Assembly (NCBI GenBank): GCA_905479015.1 | Contig: CAJQKV010000020.1 | Span: 1-64,000, forward strand | DNA from: an uncultured Cyclobacteriaceae bacterium | Lineage (GTDB): Bacteria > Bacteroidota > Bacteroidia > Cytophagales > Cyclobacteriaceae | Reading direction: 5' to 3' | Length of the DNA: 64,000 nt | Shown: in pieces, positions 26,814 to 35,951 of the stretch | Layout: each line of letters begins with the position of its first letter | Numbering within the stretch: the first letter of the stretch is position 1 | Program-made: the position numbers and the translations under genes | The notes under the pieces: model-generated | Databases searched by the model: none | The model's input: only the letters and a program-made list of their open reading frames with translations | Told to the model about the DNA's origin: nothing

Positions 26814-27926
26814 ATGTACGATGTAGCAATTCTCGGTGGAGGATTGGCAGGATTGACCAATGCTTATCTCCTGGCTAAAGCAGGTTATAAAGTCATTCTA
26901 TTTGAAAAAGGTAGTTATCCACAACATAAGGTTTGTGGAGAATATATCAGCAATGAGGTGCTTCCTTTCCTAAAAAAACATGATTTATACCCCAAAAATT
27001 TTAGGCCTAGTCAAATTAATAAGTTTCAATTGACCACTGAAGTAGGTAAATCTTTAGACTTAGCCCTAGACACAGGTGCCTTTGGGATCAGTAGATTTGC
27101 TTTTGATGATTATTTATATCAAAAGTGTAAGGCTCTGGGCGTTGAATGTTTAACCCAGACCAAAATTCATGATTGTGTTTTTGAAAATCCGCATTTTAAT
27201 ATATCCTCTTCAAAAGGCAGGTACCAAGCGCATTATGCTGTGGGTGCCTTTGGCAAAAAAAGTAATTTAGATCGCGTCTTAAATCGCAGTATAAAGCCTG
27301 AAAAATCATCTTATTTAGGAGTTAAATATCATGTGCGTACTGATTTTGCCATAGATACAGTTGCTCTACACAATTTTCGTGGCGGTTACTGTGGCGTGAA
27401 TAAAATTGAAGATGATGTCTATAATATTTGCTACTTAACCAAAGGCAACAATTTCAAGCAATCAGGATCCATTGAATCTATGGAAACGGACATATTATTT
27501 AAGAATCCCTATATCAGAGAATTATTTAAATCAAGTGATTTTATTTTTGATAAACCTCTCATTATTAATCAGATAAACTTTAATAAAAAACAATTAATTG
27601 AAGATTATGTAATCATGTGTGGTGATACGGCAGGCTTGATTACTCCTTTATGTGGAAACGGAATGGCCATGGCCATACATTCAGGGAAATTATTGGCTGA
27701 AATCATCATTCAAAAAAAAGCCCGGCCTGATCTCCGTCGAGAAGTACAAGATCTATATAAATTTCAATGGAATCGATGGTTTAGCAATCGACTCATGTGG
27801 GGAAGAAACCTACAACTTCTATTTGGAAATCACAGCCTGAGTAATGCCACTTTAGCCTTAGCTAAATCTGTTCCTATGCTGGCACAGAAGCTCATCTCAA
27901 AGACACACGGAAAGTCATTTAGCTGA
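26814..27926 (+). CDS. FAD-dependent oxidoreductase (geranylgeranyl reductase / flavin hydroxylase type)
   Basis: A 370-residue flavoprotein with the N-terminal dinucleotide motif ILGGGLAGLTNAYLL (6-20), FEKGSYPQHKVCGEY (typical of the geranylgeranyl-reductase and halogenase-like branch) and the second FAD motif CGDTAGLITPLCGNG (about 268-282). The start at 26814 puts Met right before the first beta strand; an upstream extension would overlap the methyltransferase. It converges on the HDAC gene with only 5 nt between stops. It could hydroxylate an aromatic polyketide (as SrsC does) or reduce a prenyl chain; sequence does not decide. Confidence 0.85.
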   Translation: MYDVAILGGGLAGLTNAYLLAKAGYKVILFEKGSYPQHKVCGEYISNEVLPFLKKHDLYPKNFRPSQINKFQLTTEVGKSLDLALDTGAFGISRFAFDDYLYQKCKALGVECLTQTKIHDCVFENPHFNISSSKGRYQAHYAVGAFGKKSNLDRVLNRSIKPEKSSYLGVKYHVRTDFAIDTVALHNFRGGYCGVNKIEDDVYNICYLTKGNNFKQSGSIESMETDILFKNPYIRELFKSSDFIFDKPLIINQINFNKKQLIEDYVIMCGDTAGLITPLCGNGMAMAIHSGKLLAEIIIQKKARPDLRREVQDLYKFQWNRWFSNRLMWGRNLQLLFGNHSLSNATLALAKSVPMLAQKLISKTHGKSFS

Positions 27927-27931
27927 CTTTA

Positions 27932-28834
27932 TTAGAAAAATATCTGTTGCGCTAATTTGAAGGTATTTGCATGGGCATCTATGATATCTTTGATATTTGG
28001 AGAATAACCCCCTCCCATACATACCACCATAGGTATTTGTTCGCGATGGGCGAATTCAAGAACACATTGATCTCTTCTTTTACAACCCGCTTTCGTCAAT
28101 CCAAGTCGACCTAATTTATCTGTTGCTAGGACATCTACGCCTGCTTGATAAAAAATGAAGTCTGGATGAAAATGTTGCGTTACTTCATTGAGGTGTTGTA
28201 TTAACAAGGCTAAGTAGGTTTCATCCTTACAACCATCCTCAAGTCCAATATCTAAATCACTTCGTTCTTTTCTGATGGGATAATTTTTTGCACCATGCAT
28301 ACTGAAGGTAAATACGCGAGGCTCATTTTTAAAAATTTCAGCCGTTCCATTGCCTTGATGCACGTCTAAATCAATAATAAGTACTCGCTTGGCCTTTTCC
28401 TTTCTTAATAAATAGTTCGCGCCAATGGCCTGGTCGTTAAGCATACAGAAGCCTTCGCCGCGATCGGAAAACGCATGATGGGTGCCTCCAGCAATATTGA
28501 ACGATATGCCATGTGCCAACGCATAGGTGATACACTGCAGCGTTCCACCGGCAATATGAATTTCTCTTTCAACCAGCCGTCCACTTAGTGGAAACCCTAT
28601 CGCCCTGATCTCTAATGGGGAAAGATTAAGTTGGATTAAACGATGCCAATAATGTACGTTGTGAATTTCTAAAATATCCTTTTCTAAAGCATTTTTGGGG
28701 TGAAAGAAATTTTCCTTTACAACCACGCCTTCGTGTAATAGTTGTTTAGGCAACAACTCATACTTGAGCATAGGGAAACGATGCTTTTCAGGTAAAAGAT
28801 GTGCGTAAGTTTCAGAAAAGGCAATTTTAAGCAT
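27932..28834 (-). CDS. histone-deacetylase-family hydrolase
   Basis: A 300-residue zinc deacylase of the HDAC/AcuC/APAH superfamily. Active-site signatures are GGTHHAFSDRGEGFC (116-130, tandem His119/His120), IDLDVHQGNG (154-163, zinc ligands Asp157 and His159) and AGVDVLATDKLG (231-242, third ligand Asp234). The DRGEGFC form is closest to the class IV (HDAC11-like) branch, whose eukaryotic member removes long acyl chains. It overlaps the UbiA gene by 8 nt and is translated from the same message, so its substrate may belong to the lipid cluster; that is inference, and many bacteria carry such enzymes in unrelated places. Confidence 0.9.
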   Translation of the reverse strand: MLKIAFSETYAHLLPEKHRFPMLKYELLPKQLLHEGVVVKENFFHPKNALEKDILEIHNVHYWHRLIQLNLSPLEIRAIGFPLSGRLVEREIHIAGGTLQCITYALAHGISFNIAGGTHHAFSDRGEGFCMLNDQAIGANYLLRKEKAKRVLIIDLDVHQGNGTAEIFKNEPRVFTFSMHGAKNYPIRKERSDLDIGLEDGCKDETYLALLIQHLNEVTQHFHPDFIFYQAGVDVLATDKLGRLGLTKAGCKRRDQCVLEFAHREQIPMVVCMGGGYSPNIKDIIDAHANTFKLAQQIFF

Positions 28835-29705
28835 TGAAAATAATCAAGAGAAGAAAAAAAGTATTCAGGCAGAGTGCTGAAAGCCGATTCAACTTCATGG
28901 TGTGTTCAAAATCAGCCAAATCTATGCTTTTTATGACCTTTTGATACCAGAAGATATAATATATGAGAAGCGGGATCATCAAGATGAGGTAAAGTAACAT
29001 CGTCTGTAAATCATGATAATAGAAAAAATAGCTGACATAACCCAAAGCTGTAATGACAAATCCAAGAGCCGTAAAATGAAACGTACCTAGGACACCCAAT
29101 CTGAGGCTTAAGGTAAAATCACCTCTTTCCCTATCTTCCTTATGTTGATATACTTGTGTGATGGGATAGGCACTCATAAGCATCATAGTGGTTAATAATG
29201 CAGGAATTTGAATCATAGACGTAGTAAGTCTTGATATAGGTATATCATGTATGGTCCAATAAGTAACTAAAAACACGAAATAACCCTGAAAAACAGATAC
29301 AATAATCCAGCTGACTATAGGCCTCTTTTTTAATCGAATCGAAGGATGACTGTAGGCTTTACTAATGAGACCATATATGAGCATGGAAATGGCTGTTGTA
29401 AGATGTATACATAAGGCCAATAAAATACCGATAACATCTAAAGCAATCGAAAAATAGTATAGTTCTTTCGTTACTTTAGGCGGATATTTAATTCCTGCAA
29501 TACTTTCCTTGTCTTTATCAAAATAGGAATTAAAACCATTACTTGCCGGATAAATAAAAAAATGCCAACAAAAAAATAACACAAGGGCATCTATCCAATT
29601 AATGGATTGGGGCGTTATGGCCAAAGTAAATAAAAAAATGGGCAGTAAATTAAAACTAAAAGTAATTCTTAAATGTTTTAACGTTGAATGGGAAATTAAG
29701 GACAT
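28827..29705 (-). CDS. UbiA-family prenyltransferase
   Basis: A 292-residue integral membrane protein with about eight or nine hydrophobic helices. Both Asp-rich prenyl-diphosphate/Mg sites are present: NGFNSYFDKDKES (56-68) and QVYQHKEDRERGD (184-196). The family moves a polyprenyl group onto an aromatic or other acceptor in the membrane. The upstream neighbour on the other strand is a type III polyketide synthase, so a resorcinol or pyrone product would be a plausible acceptor. It does not look like a dedicated menaquinone (MenA) or haem (CtaB) enzyme, though I cannot exclude that without comparison. Confidence 0.88.
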   Translation of the reverse strand: MSLISHSTLKHLRITFSFNLLPIFLFTLAITPQSINWIDALVLFFCWHFFIYPASNGFNSYFDKDKESIAGIKYPPKVTKELYYFSIALDVIGILLALCIHLTTAISMLIYGLISKAYSHPSIRLKKRPIVSWIIVSVFQGYFVFLVTYWTIHDIPISRLTTSMIQIPALLTTMMLMSAYPITQVYQHKEDRERGDFTLSLRLGVLGTFHFTALGFVITALGYVSYFFYYHDLQTMLLYLILMIPLLIYYIFWYQKVIKSIDLADFEHTMKLNRLSALCLNTFFLLLIIFNA

Positions 29706-29808
29706 TTCGGGTATTAGGCTATATCAAACTTGTGCATATTACAGATAAACGCATCAAATAATTCAATTTTTAGGTTCAAAAATATAACATTAACTCAATT
29801 TTAATTCT

Positions 29809-30882
29809 ATGTCTGCTTACATTAATGCGATTGGTACTGCGGTTCCTAATTCGAAGATCTCTCAAAGTAAAATTGCTACTTATATGAAGCAGCATATTGA
29901 GTTCAACGAAAAGCAATCCCATCAATTAGATATAATCTATAGAGCTTCGGGCATTGATTACAGATATTCTATTTTACCTGACTTCCTTCAAACAACAGAA
30001 ACTCCAGGCTTCATCATGCATGGTACAGAGCCTAGCCTCAATGATCGTATGAAGTTGTATGAAATAGAAGCTCCTGTCTTGGCTATTCAATCAATCTTAG
30101 AGTGCATGAAAGGGAAGGACCTCAATCACGTAACGCACCTTATTACCGTAAGCTGCACCGGAATGTATGCGCCTGGGATTGACTTGGAAATTGTTGAACA
30201 ATTAAAAATGAGGACCGATATCCATAGAACGGCCATCAATTTTATGGGTTGTTATGGTGTTTTTAATGCTTTAAAACTGGCCCAATCGATATGCGAAGCA
30301 TCGGCAACGGCTCAAGTGCTCATTGTTTCTGTAGAATTATGTACGCTCCATTTTCAACGTAAGAATGATGAATTCTTAAATTTATCGCAAGCGCTTTTTT
30401 CAGATGGTGCCTCGAGCTGTTTGGTTACAAATAACGAAACACCCAATGCTTTTTTAATAGATCAATTTCATTGTGATATCCTCTTCAAAGGAAAAAATGA
30501 AATGTCATGGAAAATAGGTCAAAATGCTTTTGACATGGTATTAACTCATGAAGTGGCTAAATTGATTGAGGAAAATGCACAAAGTGCAGTATCAAAATTG
30601 CTCGACAAAGTCCCTTTTAATTTTTCTGAAATAAGCCACTATGCCCTACATCCTGGAGGTAAAAGTATTCTTAAAGCCTTAGAGCATAACTTAAACCTGC
30701 CAAAAGAGCATAATGTACACGCTTATCATATTCTAAAAAACTATGGAAATATGTCTTCTGCTACAATATTATTTGTTTTGAAAAAATTATTAGATGATCA
30801 CAATCAGGTAAAAGGTCCGGTTTTGTCTATGGCTTTTGGTCCGGGGTTAACTATCGAGACTATGCTGCTTAAACTCAAATAA
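29809..30882 (+). CDS. type III polyketide synthase (chalcone/stilbene synthase family)
   Basis: A 357-residue homodimer-type ketosynthase with the full catalytic triad: Cys148 in NFMGCYG, His281 in YALHPGGK and Asn314 in NYGNMSS. The C-terminal AFGPGLTIE loop is also family-typical. Such enzymes extend an acyl-CoA starter with malonyl-CoA and cyclise the chain to a resorcinol, pyrone or acylphloroglucinol. The starter and ring type cannot be read from sequence. It is divergent from the UbiA gene with about 100 nt between starts and ends at the bidirectional terminator at 30881-30912. Confidence 0.93.
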   Translation: MSAYINAIGTAVPNSKISQSKIATYMKQHIEFNEKQSHQLDIIYRASGIDYRYSILPDFLQTTETPGFIMHGTEPSLNDRMKLYEIEAPVLAIQSILECMKGKDLNHVTHLITVSCTGMYAPGIDLEIVEQLKMRTDIHRTAINFMGCYGVFNALKLAQSICEASATAQVLIVSVELCTLHFQRKNDEFLNLSQALFSDGASSCLVTNNETPNAFLIDQFHCDILFKGKNEMSWKIGQNAFDMVLTHEVAKLIEENAQSAVSKLLDKVPFNFSEISHYALHPGGKSILKALEHNLNLPKEHNVHAYHILKNYGNMSSATILFVLKKLLDDHNQVKGPVLSMAFGPGLTIETMLLKLK

Positions 30883-30912
30883 AAAAGACCTAAGGTTACT
30901 TAGGTCTTTTTT
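30881..30912. terminator. bidirectional rho-independent terminator
   Basis: A perfect 14-bp inverted repeat (30881-30894 and 30899-30912, core AAGACCTAAG) with a 4-nt loop. Six As on one side and six Ts on the other make it work in both directions. It sits between the plus-strand polyketide synthase and the minus-strand TPR gene. Confidence 0.85.
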
Positions 30913-30948
30913 ATCATTCTATAATGATCTCATTAATTTCCTTCCATC

Positions 30949-32160
30949 TTACTTCAAAGCATCAATTTTTGCTTGAATACTTTCAGCCTCATCGTACATC
31001 TTTTTCATGGTATATAGATAAGCCAAAGTTTCTAAGGCAGGTAGCTCATCATCTTTAAGCAAGACTGTTTTTTCCCAAAGGGGTAAAGCTAATGATAGTT
31101 TTTCTTGAATTATGGGCTCTAATTCCTCAGACTTTTTTAAATCTACCTTTGAATAGCCCAGTGAATTTTGCTCCTTAATATAAATATTAACTTCTGTCAT
31201 GGCCAATACGCCTAAATTATAATGCCCATTGTAATAATTTGGATCTGCATTAATTGCCGCCATGTAAGCCTTACGAGCTAATTCGATTCTTTCTGATTTT
31301 TCAGCTTCGCTGTCTAATTTTAAACCAATTTCCTCATGCAAAATACCCAAGGTAAAATGTAAATTAGGATCATCCGGTTCCGCTTCTATGGCTTTGATAA
31401 GATTAGTAGTTGCTTCTTCGCTTCTATCTAATTGTATAAGAATATTGATTTCTTGCCTTGCCAGTTCATTATCACTGGGGTAAAGAACGCGAGCGTCACG
31501 AATAATCTCTAGAGACTCTTCAAGTAGTTTTTGTTCCGTAGATACTACATAAATTAAAATTAATCTGACATCTTTATCTGTGGAACCGAGTTCTATCGCT
31601 TTGTAAAAACTATTTTTTGCCTGATCATACATTTTCGCCTGAACAGCAGCATAACCTGCATTAATTACTGAATTAGTATCATTTGGCTTGATCAAAGCAG
31701 CGTTGTTAAAAGAAGTGATTGCCTCAACAAAATCTTTTTCCCCGAATGCTGTTGCTGCTTTATTGTAGTAAAATCCCCAATATGATTCAATCTGCTGAGT
31801 TTTTGTAGTTGGGTAGCCATAGTCATCTGCAATGAATAATTCATTGGACTTATCTTCAATAAGCGCATCACTTTTAATAAAACTAGATATGGAAGTTTTT
31901 AAGGCATCATTGGTGACCCCTACCATACTGGCAGAAGTATCTAAAGCCATATATATCAACCCTCTCAAGTACCATGTTTTAGGATTATCCATGGTTTTTT
32001 CGTAGCTGATAGATACATCGGAAATTTCCTTAGCTTCAATAAGTTCACCTTTTTTAAATAAGGATTCTATTTTACTTAACTTAGGCTTAATTTCTTTTTG
32101 TGCATAGATATTAGTTGTGCTTATTAAAGCAAAACCTAATAAAATTAATACTATTTTCAT
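30949..32160 (-). CDS. secreted TPR protein
   Basis: A 403-residue protein with a Sec signal peptide (cleavage near NIYAQ) and helical hairpins typical of tetratricopeptide repeats through most of its length, for example AAVQAKMYDQAKNSFYKAIE and LHFTLGILHEEIG. It should act as a periplasmic or outer-membrane protein-interaction scaffold. It lies 30 nt downstream of gyrA in the same direction. No enzymatic motif is seen. Confidence 0.85.
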   Translation of the reverse strand: MKIVLILLGFALISTTNIYAQKEIKPKLSKIESLFKKGELIEAKEISDVSISYEKTMDNPKTWYLRGLIYMALDTSASMVGVTNDALKTSISSFIKSDALIEDKSNELFIADDYGYPTTKTQQIESYWGFYYNKAATAFGEKDFVEAITSFNNAALIKPNDTNSVINAGYAAVQAKMYDQAKNSFYKAIELGSTDKDVRLILIYVVSTEQKLLEESLEIIRDARVLYPSDNELARQEINILIQLDRSEEATTNLIKAIEAEPDDPNLHFTLGILHEEIGLKLDSEAEKSERIELARKAYMAAINADPNYYNGHYNLGVLAMTEVNIYIKEQNSLGYSKVDLKKSEELEPIIQEKLSLALPLWEKTVLLKDDELPALETLAYLYTMKKMYDEAESIQAKIDALK

Positions 32161-32190
32161 TTTACTCTATTTTTCGATTATCATTTCAAA

Positions 32191-34734
32191 TTATACATTT
32201 TCATTGGTTGGATTTGAATTATCTTCACTACTTTCCTGCGATTCATCATGTTCTGCGATTTCATCTGAGGCAACAAATTCTATTTTCTCTACTGCAGAGA
32301 TTTCATCGTCTTCATTGAGTCTAATTAATTTTACTCCTTGTGTAGCCCTTCCCATAACACGAAGCTGATCCACTGGCAATCTAATAGCAATCCCTGATTT
32401 ATTGATGATCATGAGTTCATCACCATCTACCACATCTTTGATCGCTACCAATGCACCCGTCTTTTCAGTTACATTGATGGTTTTTACACCTTTTCCTCCT
32501 CTCTTTGTGACCCTATAGTCACCTAAATCAGATCTTTTTCCGTAGCCTTTCTCGGATACTACCAGTAAGTTAGATGCCGTATCTTTTTTAATACATACCA
32601 TGCCTACAACAAACTGATCTTCTTTTAGATGGATACCCCTAACACCGGCCGCGGTTCTACCCATAGCACGAACATCTGATTCGTGAAAATGTATAGCAGT
32701 ACCTGAATTTTTTGCGATCACAACGTCATTGTCTCCGTCTGTTAATCGAACATCTAGAAGTTTATCACCTTCGTGAATGGTAATCGCATTGATTCCATTT
32801 TGTCTAGGACGACTGTAAGCTTCTAGAGTTGTTTTCTTGACCGTACCTCTAGAAGTACACATGATGAGATAATTATTATTGATATAATCAGGATCAGAAA
32901 GGGTCTTCACATTGATTACAGTCCTCACCGCATCTTCAGGCTCGATATTGATGAGGTTTTGTATCGCACGCCCTTTCGACGTTTTTCCTCCCTCTGGAAT
33001 TTCCCATACCTTTTTCCAAAAGACCTTACCCAGTTGGGTGAAAATAAGTAAGTAATTGTGTGCGGTAGCGACAAACAAATGCTCGGTGAAATCATCATCT
33101 TTACTTTTTACTGCGCGGGACCCCACACCCCCTCTACCTTGTGTTCGATATTCTACTAGGGCCGTTCTTTTAATATAACCTTGATGCGAAATGGTCAAAA
33201 CCATTTCATCATCCGGAATCATATCCTCTGCTGTGAAATCATCAGCAGCGTGTTCTATAATTGAATTTCTTTCATCACCATATCTATCCTGAACTTCAAG
33301 AAGTTCGTCCTTGATGATCTTCATTCTAAGATCAACGTTATCAAGTATTTCCTGAAGTTTATCAATTAGTCTTTTTATTTCCTCATATTCTTTAATGATT
33401 TTATCTCTTTCAAGACCCGTGAGTCGTTGCAATCTCATTTCTAAGATCGCTTTTGACTGAATTTCTGACAAAGAAAACTTTTCTATCAGATTATTTTTTG
33501 CTATTTCTGGGTCGCGACTGTTTCTAATTAAAGCAATCACTTCATCCAAGTTGTCTAAAGCAATTAAATATCCTTCTAGAATGTGCGCACGCTTTTCTGC
33601 CTCTTCTAATTCATATTTTGTCCTGCGAATCACCACCTCATGTCTATGATCAACATAGTACACAATTAGATCTTTCAGATTCAGCATCTTAGGTCTCCCT
33701 TTAACCAGGGCCACATTGTTCACACTGAATGCCGATTGCAGCTGGGTATGCTTAAAAAGTGTATTTAATACAATATTGGGAATCGCATCTCTTTTTAACT
33801 CATAAACGATACGCATTCCATCTCGATCTGATTCGTCTCTCAAATCTGATATACCTTCTATTTTCTTTTCATTGATTAATTGAGCGGTTTTCTCAATCAT
33901 AGAAGCCTTATTGACTTGAAAAGGAATTTCCGTCACGACAATTTGTTCCTTTCCGCTTTTCATCACCTCAATATCGGCTTTGGCGCGCATCATGATACGA
34001 CCCCTACCTGTTTCAAAAGCTGAACGGACCCCTTGATAACCATATATGATGGCACCCGTTGGAAAATCAGGTGCCGTAATGAATTCCATGAGCTCAGGGA
34101 TAGTAATCTCATTGTTATCTATATAGGCAACGATTCCGTTGGCCACCTCCGTTAAATTGTGTGGAGCCATATTTGTAGCCATTCCCACGGCGATACCCGA
34201 AGCTCCGTTTAACAGTAAATTGGGCAGCCTTGCAGGCAATACGGAAGGTTCTGTCGTAGAATCATCATAATTAGGAACAAAATCTACTGTGTTTTTTTGT
34301 ATGTCTCCAAGAAGATCTTCAGAAATACGCTTGAGTCTCGCTTCTGTATATCTCATGGCCGCTGGAGAATCCCCATCTACAGACCCAAAATTTCCTTGTC
34401 CGTCTACAAGAGGATACCTAAGGGACCAAGGTTGGGCCATGCGCACCATGGAATCATAAACCGCTGTATCACCATGTGGATGGTACTTACCCAGGACATC
34501 TCCTACAATCCTAGCACATTTTTTATAGGGCCGATTGTAATTCACACCTAATTCATCCATTCCAAATAGAATTCTTCGGTGAACTGGTTTTAATCCATCC
34601 CTCACATCAGGTAAGGCCCTTGAAACAATCACACTCATCGAATAATCGATGTAGGCGCCCCTCATTTCATCTTCAATATTTATGGGTATTATGTTGCCTG
34701 ATTCGGCAATATTTTCAACATCTCCGTCTGACAT
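32191..34734 (-). CDS. gyrA: DNA gyrase subunit A
   Basis: An 847-residue type II topoisomerase A subunit that cuts and rejoins DNA during negative supercoiling. The catalytic tyrosine is Tyr129 in [10 protein letters not shown]. The quinolone region [10 protein letters not shown] has Thr90 and Asp94 at the positions of Ser83 and Asp87 in E. coli. A GyrA-box-like QGRGGVG in the C-terminal wrapping domain supports gyrase rather than ParC. The last 30 residues form an acidic tail ([12 protein letters not shown]). Length and frame are normal. Confidence 0.95.
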   Translation of the reverse strand: MSDGDVENIAESGNIIPINIEDEMRGAYIDYSMSVIVSRALPDVRDGLKPVHRRILFGMDELGVNYNRPYKKCARIVGDVLGKYHPHGDTAVYDSMVRMAQPWSLRYPLVDGQGNFGSVDGDSPAAMRYTEARLKRISEDLLGDIQKNTVDFVPNYDDSTTEPSVLPARLPNLLLNGASGIAVGMATNMAPHNLTEVANGIVAYIDNNEITIPELMEFITAPDFPTGAIIYGYQGVRSAFETGRGRIMMRAKADIEVMKSGKEQIVVTEIPFQVNKASMIEKTAQLINEKKIEGISDLRDESDRDGMRIVYELKRDAIPNIVLNTLFKHTQLQSAFSVNNVALVKGRPKMLNLKDLIVYYVDHRHEVVIRRTKYELEEAEKRAHILEGYLIALDNLDEVIALIRNSRDPEIAKNNLIEKFSLSEIQSKAILEMRLQRLTGLERDKIIKEYEEIKRLIDKLQEILDNVDLRMKIIKDELLEVQDRYGDERNSIIEHAADDFTAEDMIPDDEMVLTISHQGYIKRTALVEYRTQGRGGVGSRAVKSKDDDFTEHLFVATAHNYLLIFTQLGKVFWKKVWEIPEGGKTSKGRAIQNLINIEPEDAVRTVINVKTLSDPDYINNNYLIMCTSRGTVKKTTLEAYSRPRQNGINAITIHEGDKLLDVRLTDGDNDVVIAKNSGTAIHFHESDVRAMGRTAAGVRGIHLKEDQFVVGMVCIKKDTASNLLVVSEKGYGKRSDLGDYRVTKRGGKGVKTINVTEKTGALVAIKDVVDGDELMIINKSGIAIRLPVDQLRVMGRATQGVKLIRLNEDDEISAVEKIEFVASDEIAEHDESQESSEDNSNPTNENV

Positions 34735-34800
34735 GAAAAGTATCTTAGTTTAGTAAAAAATCAAGTGGTAATTTAATCATTTTTTAATTCAAAAATAACA

Positions 34801-35922
34801 TTAATAGGGATGAGATTTTTTCTTATTTATAACCTTATTGCGAATGAGTCGTCTCTGATTTTGACCCATTTTTGGATTTTGTTCTTTCCACAACACCTGA
34901 CCCCTTACTTCTTCCAATCTTCCCTTCTTAGGATCCGTAATGACATGTTTCAATTGAACATGATCTGCGGCTAGCGGAGATCTTCTTAATTCAGGTATAT
35001 TTATACTTATCCCTACTTGTATATAGAAAGCATTATAATTGTGTGATACTTGATCTAAAAGTGTCCCAGAGGCATCTAAAATATTCATTTTATAGCTTTT
35101 AATTTCAAAAGAAGGCTTCAGTACGAACCTTAAGTATTCCGAAAAATGATATTCATAATTTAAACCTAGGTTTACCATTAAACTACTATTCATTAAATCA
35201 TTATTAAATTCGCCACTTAATTTTACGTTTCCTATTTGGATTTCTCCGACCAGGGCAGAGTTCCATTCTTCATAAAACTTATAACCTAAAATGCCATAAT
35301 ATTTATACAGCTTTGTGGTTTTAAAGCCTGGATCATAATCTAAAATACCGTAATTATTGCTGGTTGGACTTAAGACATTTGTTCTTAATTTTTCATAATG
35401 TATGCCTACCCCTATTCTGAATTTTAAAAAATCATAATGGGCAGAAAAATTAATGGGTATGCTAGACCATAGGCTCTGAAACTGAAAATCAGCCGTATCC
35501 CCATCCAAAAAAACAGTTTGTGCATTGAGTTGCGCATTGTAAACGGGTGAATCCAATCGGTCATATCCTACATCAAATAGATCACCTACATTCACATCTT
35601 CCATATCCGTTGGATTATTTAGCCAATTGGTTTGTCCATTGATGAAATCGCCGGAAAAGCTTTCTGTATTTTTAGATCGGATAAGTTGGACTTCTGAAGA
35701 CTGATATAAATAGAAATTTTTTAAGCTGTGATTGAAATGAGTTCTACCAGAACCCATACTCAGTGTCCAAGAGATTTTGTTGGAAATCACAAGTGCTGGA
35801 TTTCTATAAATACCATACTTTTTATAGATACTCTGACCTGAACTTGAAGGTAGATTAAAAATAAAAAGCAAGATAAAAAACGAGTATAAGGCTTTGTTCA
35901 GCGGCACTTTATAGGAACTCAA
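34801..35922 (-). CDS. outer-membrane beta-barrel protein with basic C-terminal tail
   Basis: A 373-residue protein with a signal peptide (cleavage near SSGQ) and alternating polar/aromatic strands over residues about 30-310, as in outer-membrane barrels of the PorP/SprF-like kind. It then carries about 60 extra residues after the barrel, rich in Lys, Arg and Asn (HVQLKHVITDPKKG, EQNPKMGQNQRRLIRNK). Barrels usually end at the last strand, so this tail is a domain of its own, probably facing the periplasm. Function unknown. It sits between a double-FKBP lipoprotein gene and gyrA in one direction. Confidence 0.7.
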   Translation of the reverse strand: MSSYKVPLNKALYSFFILLFIFNLPSSSGQSIYKKYGIYRNPALVISNKISWTLSMGSGRTHFNHSLKNFYLYQSSEVQLIRSKNTESFSGDFINGQTNWLNNPTDMEDVNVGDLFDVGYDRLDSPVYNAQLNAQTVFLDGDTADFQFQSLWSSIPINFSAHYDFLKFRIGVGIHYEKLRTNVLSPTSNNYGILDYDPGFKTTKLYKYYGILGYKFYEEWNSALVGEIQIGNVKLSGEFNNDLMNSSLMVNLGLNYEYHFSEYLRFVLKPSFEIKSYKMNILDASGTLLDQVSHNYNAFYIQVGISINIPELRRSPLAADHVQLKHVITDPKKGRLEEVRGQVLWKEQNPKMGQNQRRLIRNKVINKKKSHPY

Positions 35923-35951
35923 TAATTGCTAAATACAAAATTACGCTTTTT

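Noticed and set aside
32191-34734. Thr90 of GyrA as a quinolone-resistance mutation
   Set aside because: Thr is a wild-type residue at this position in several bacteria (for example Pseudomonas aeruginosa), so it cannot be called a mutation without close relatives.
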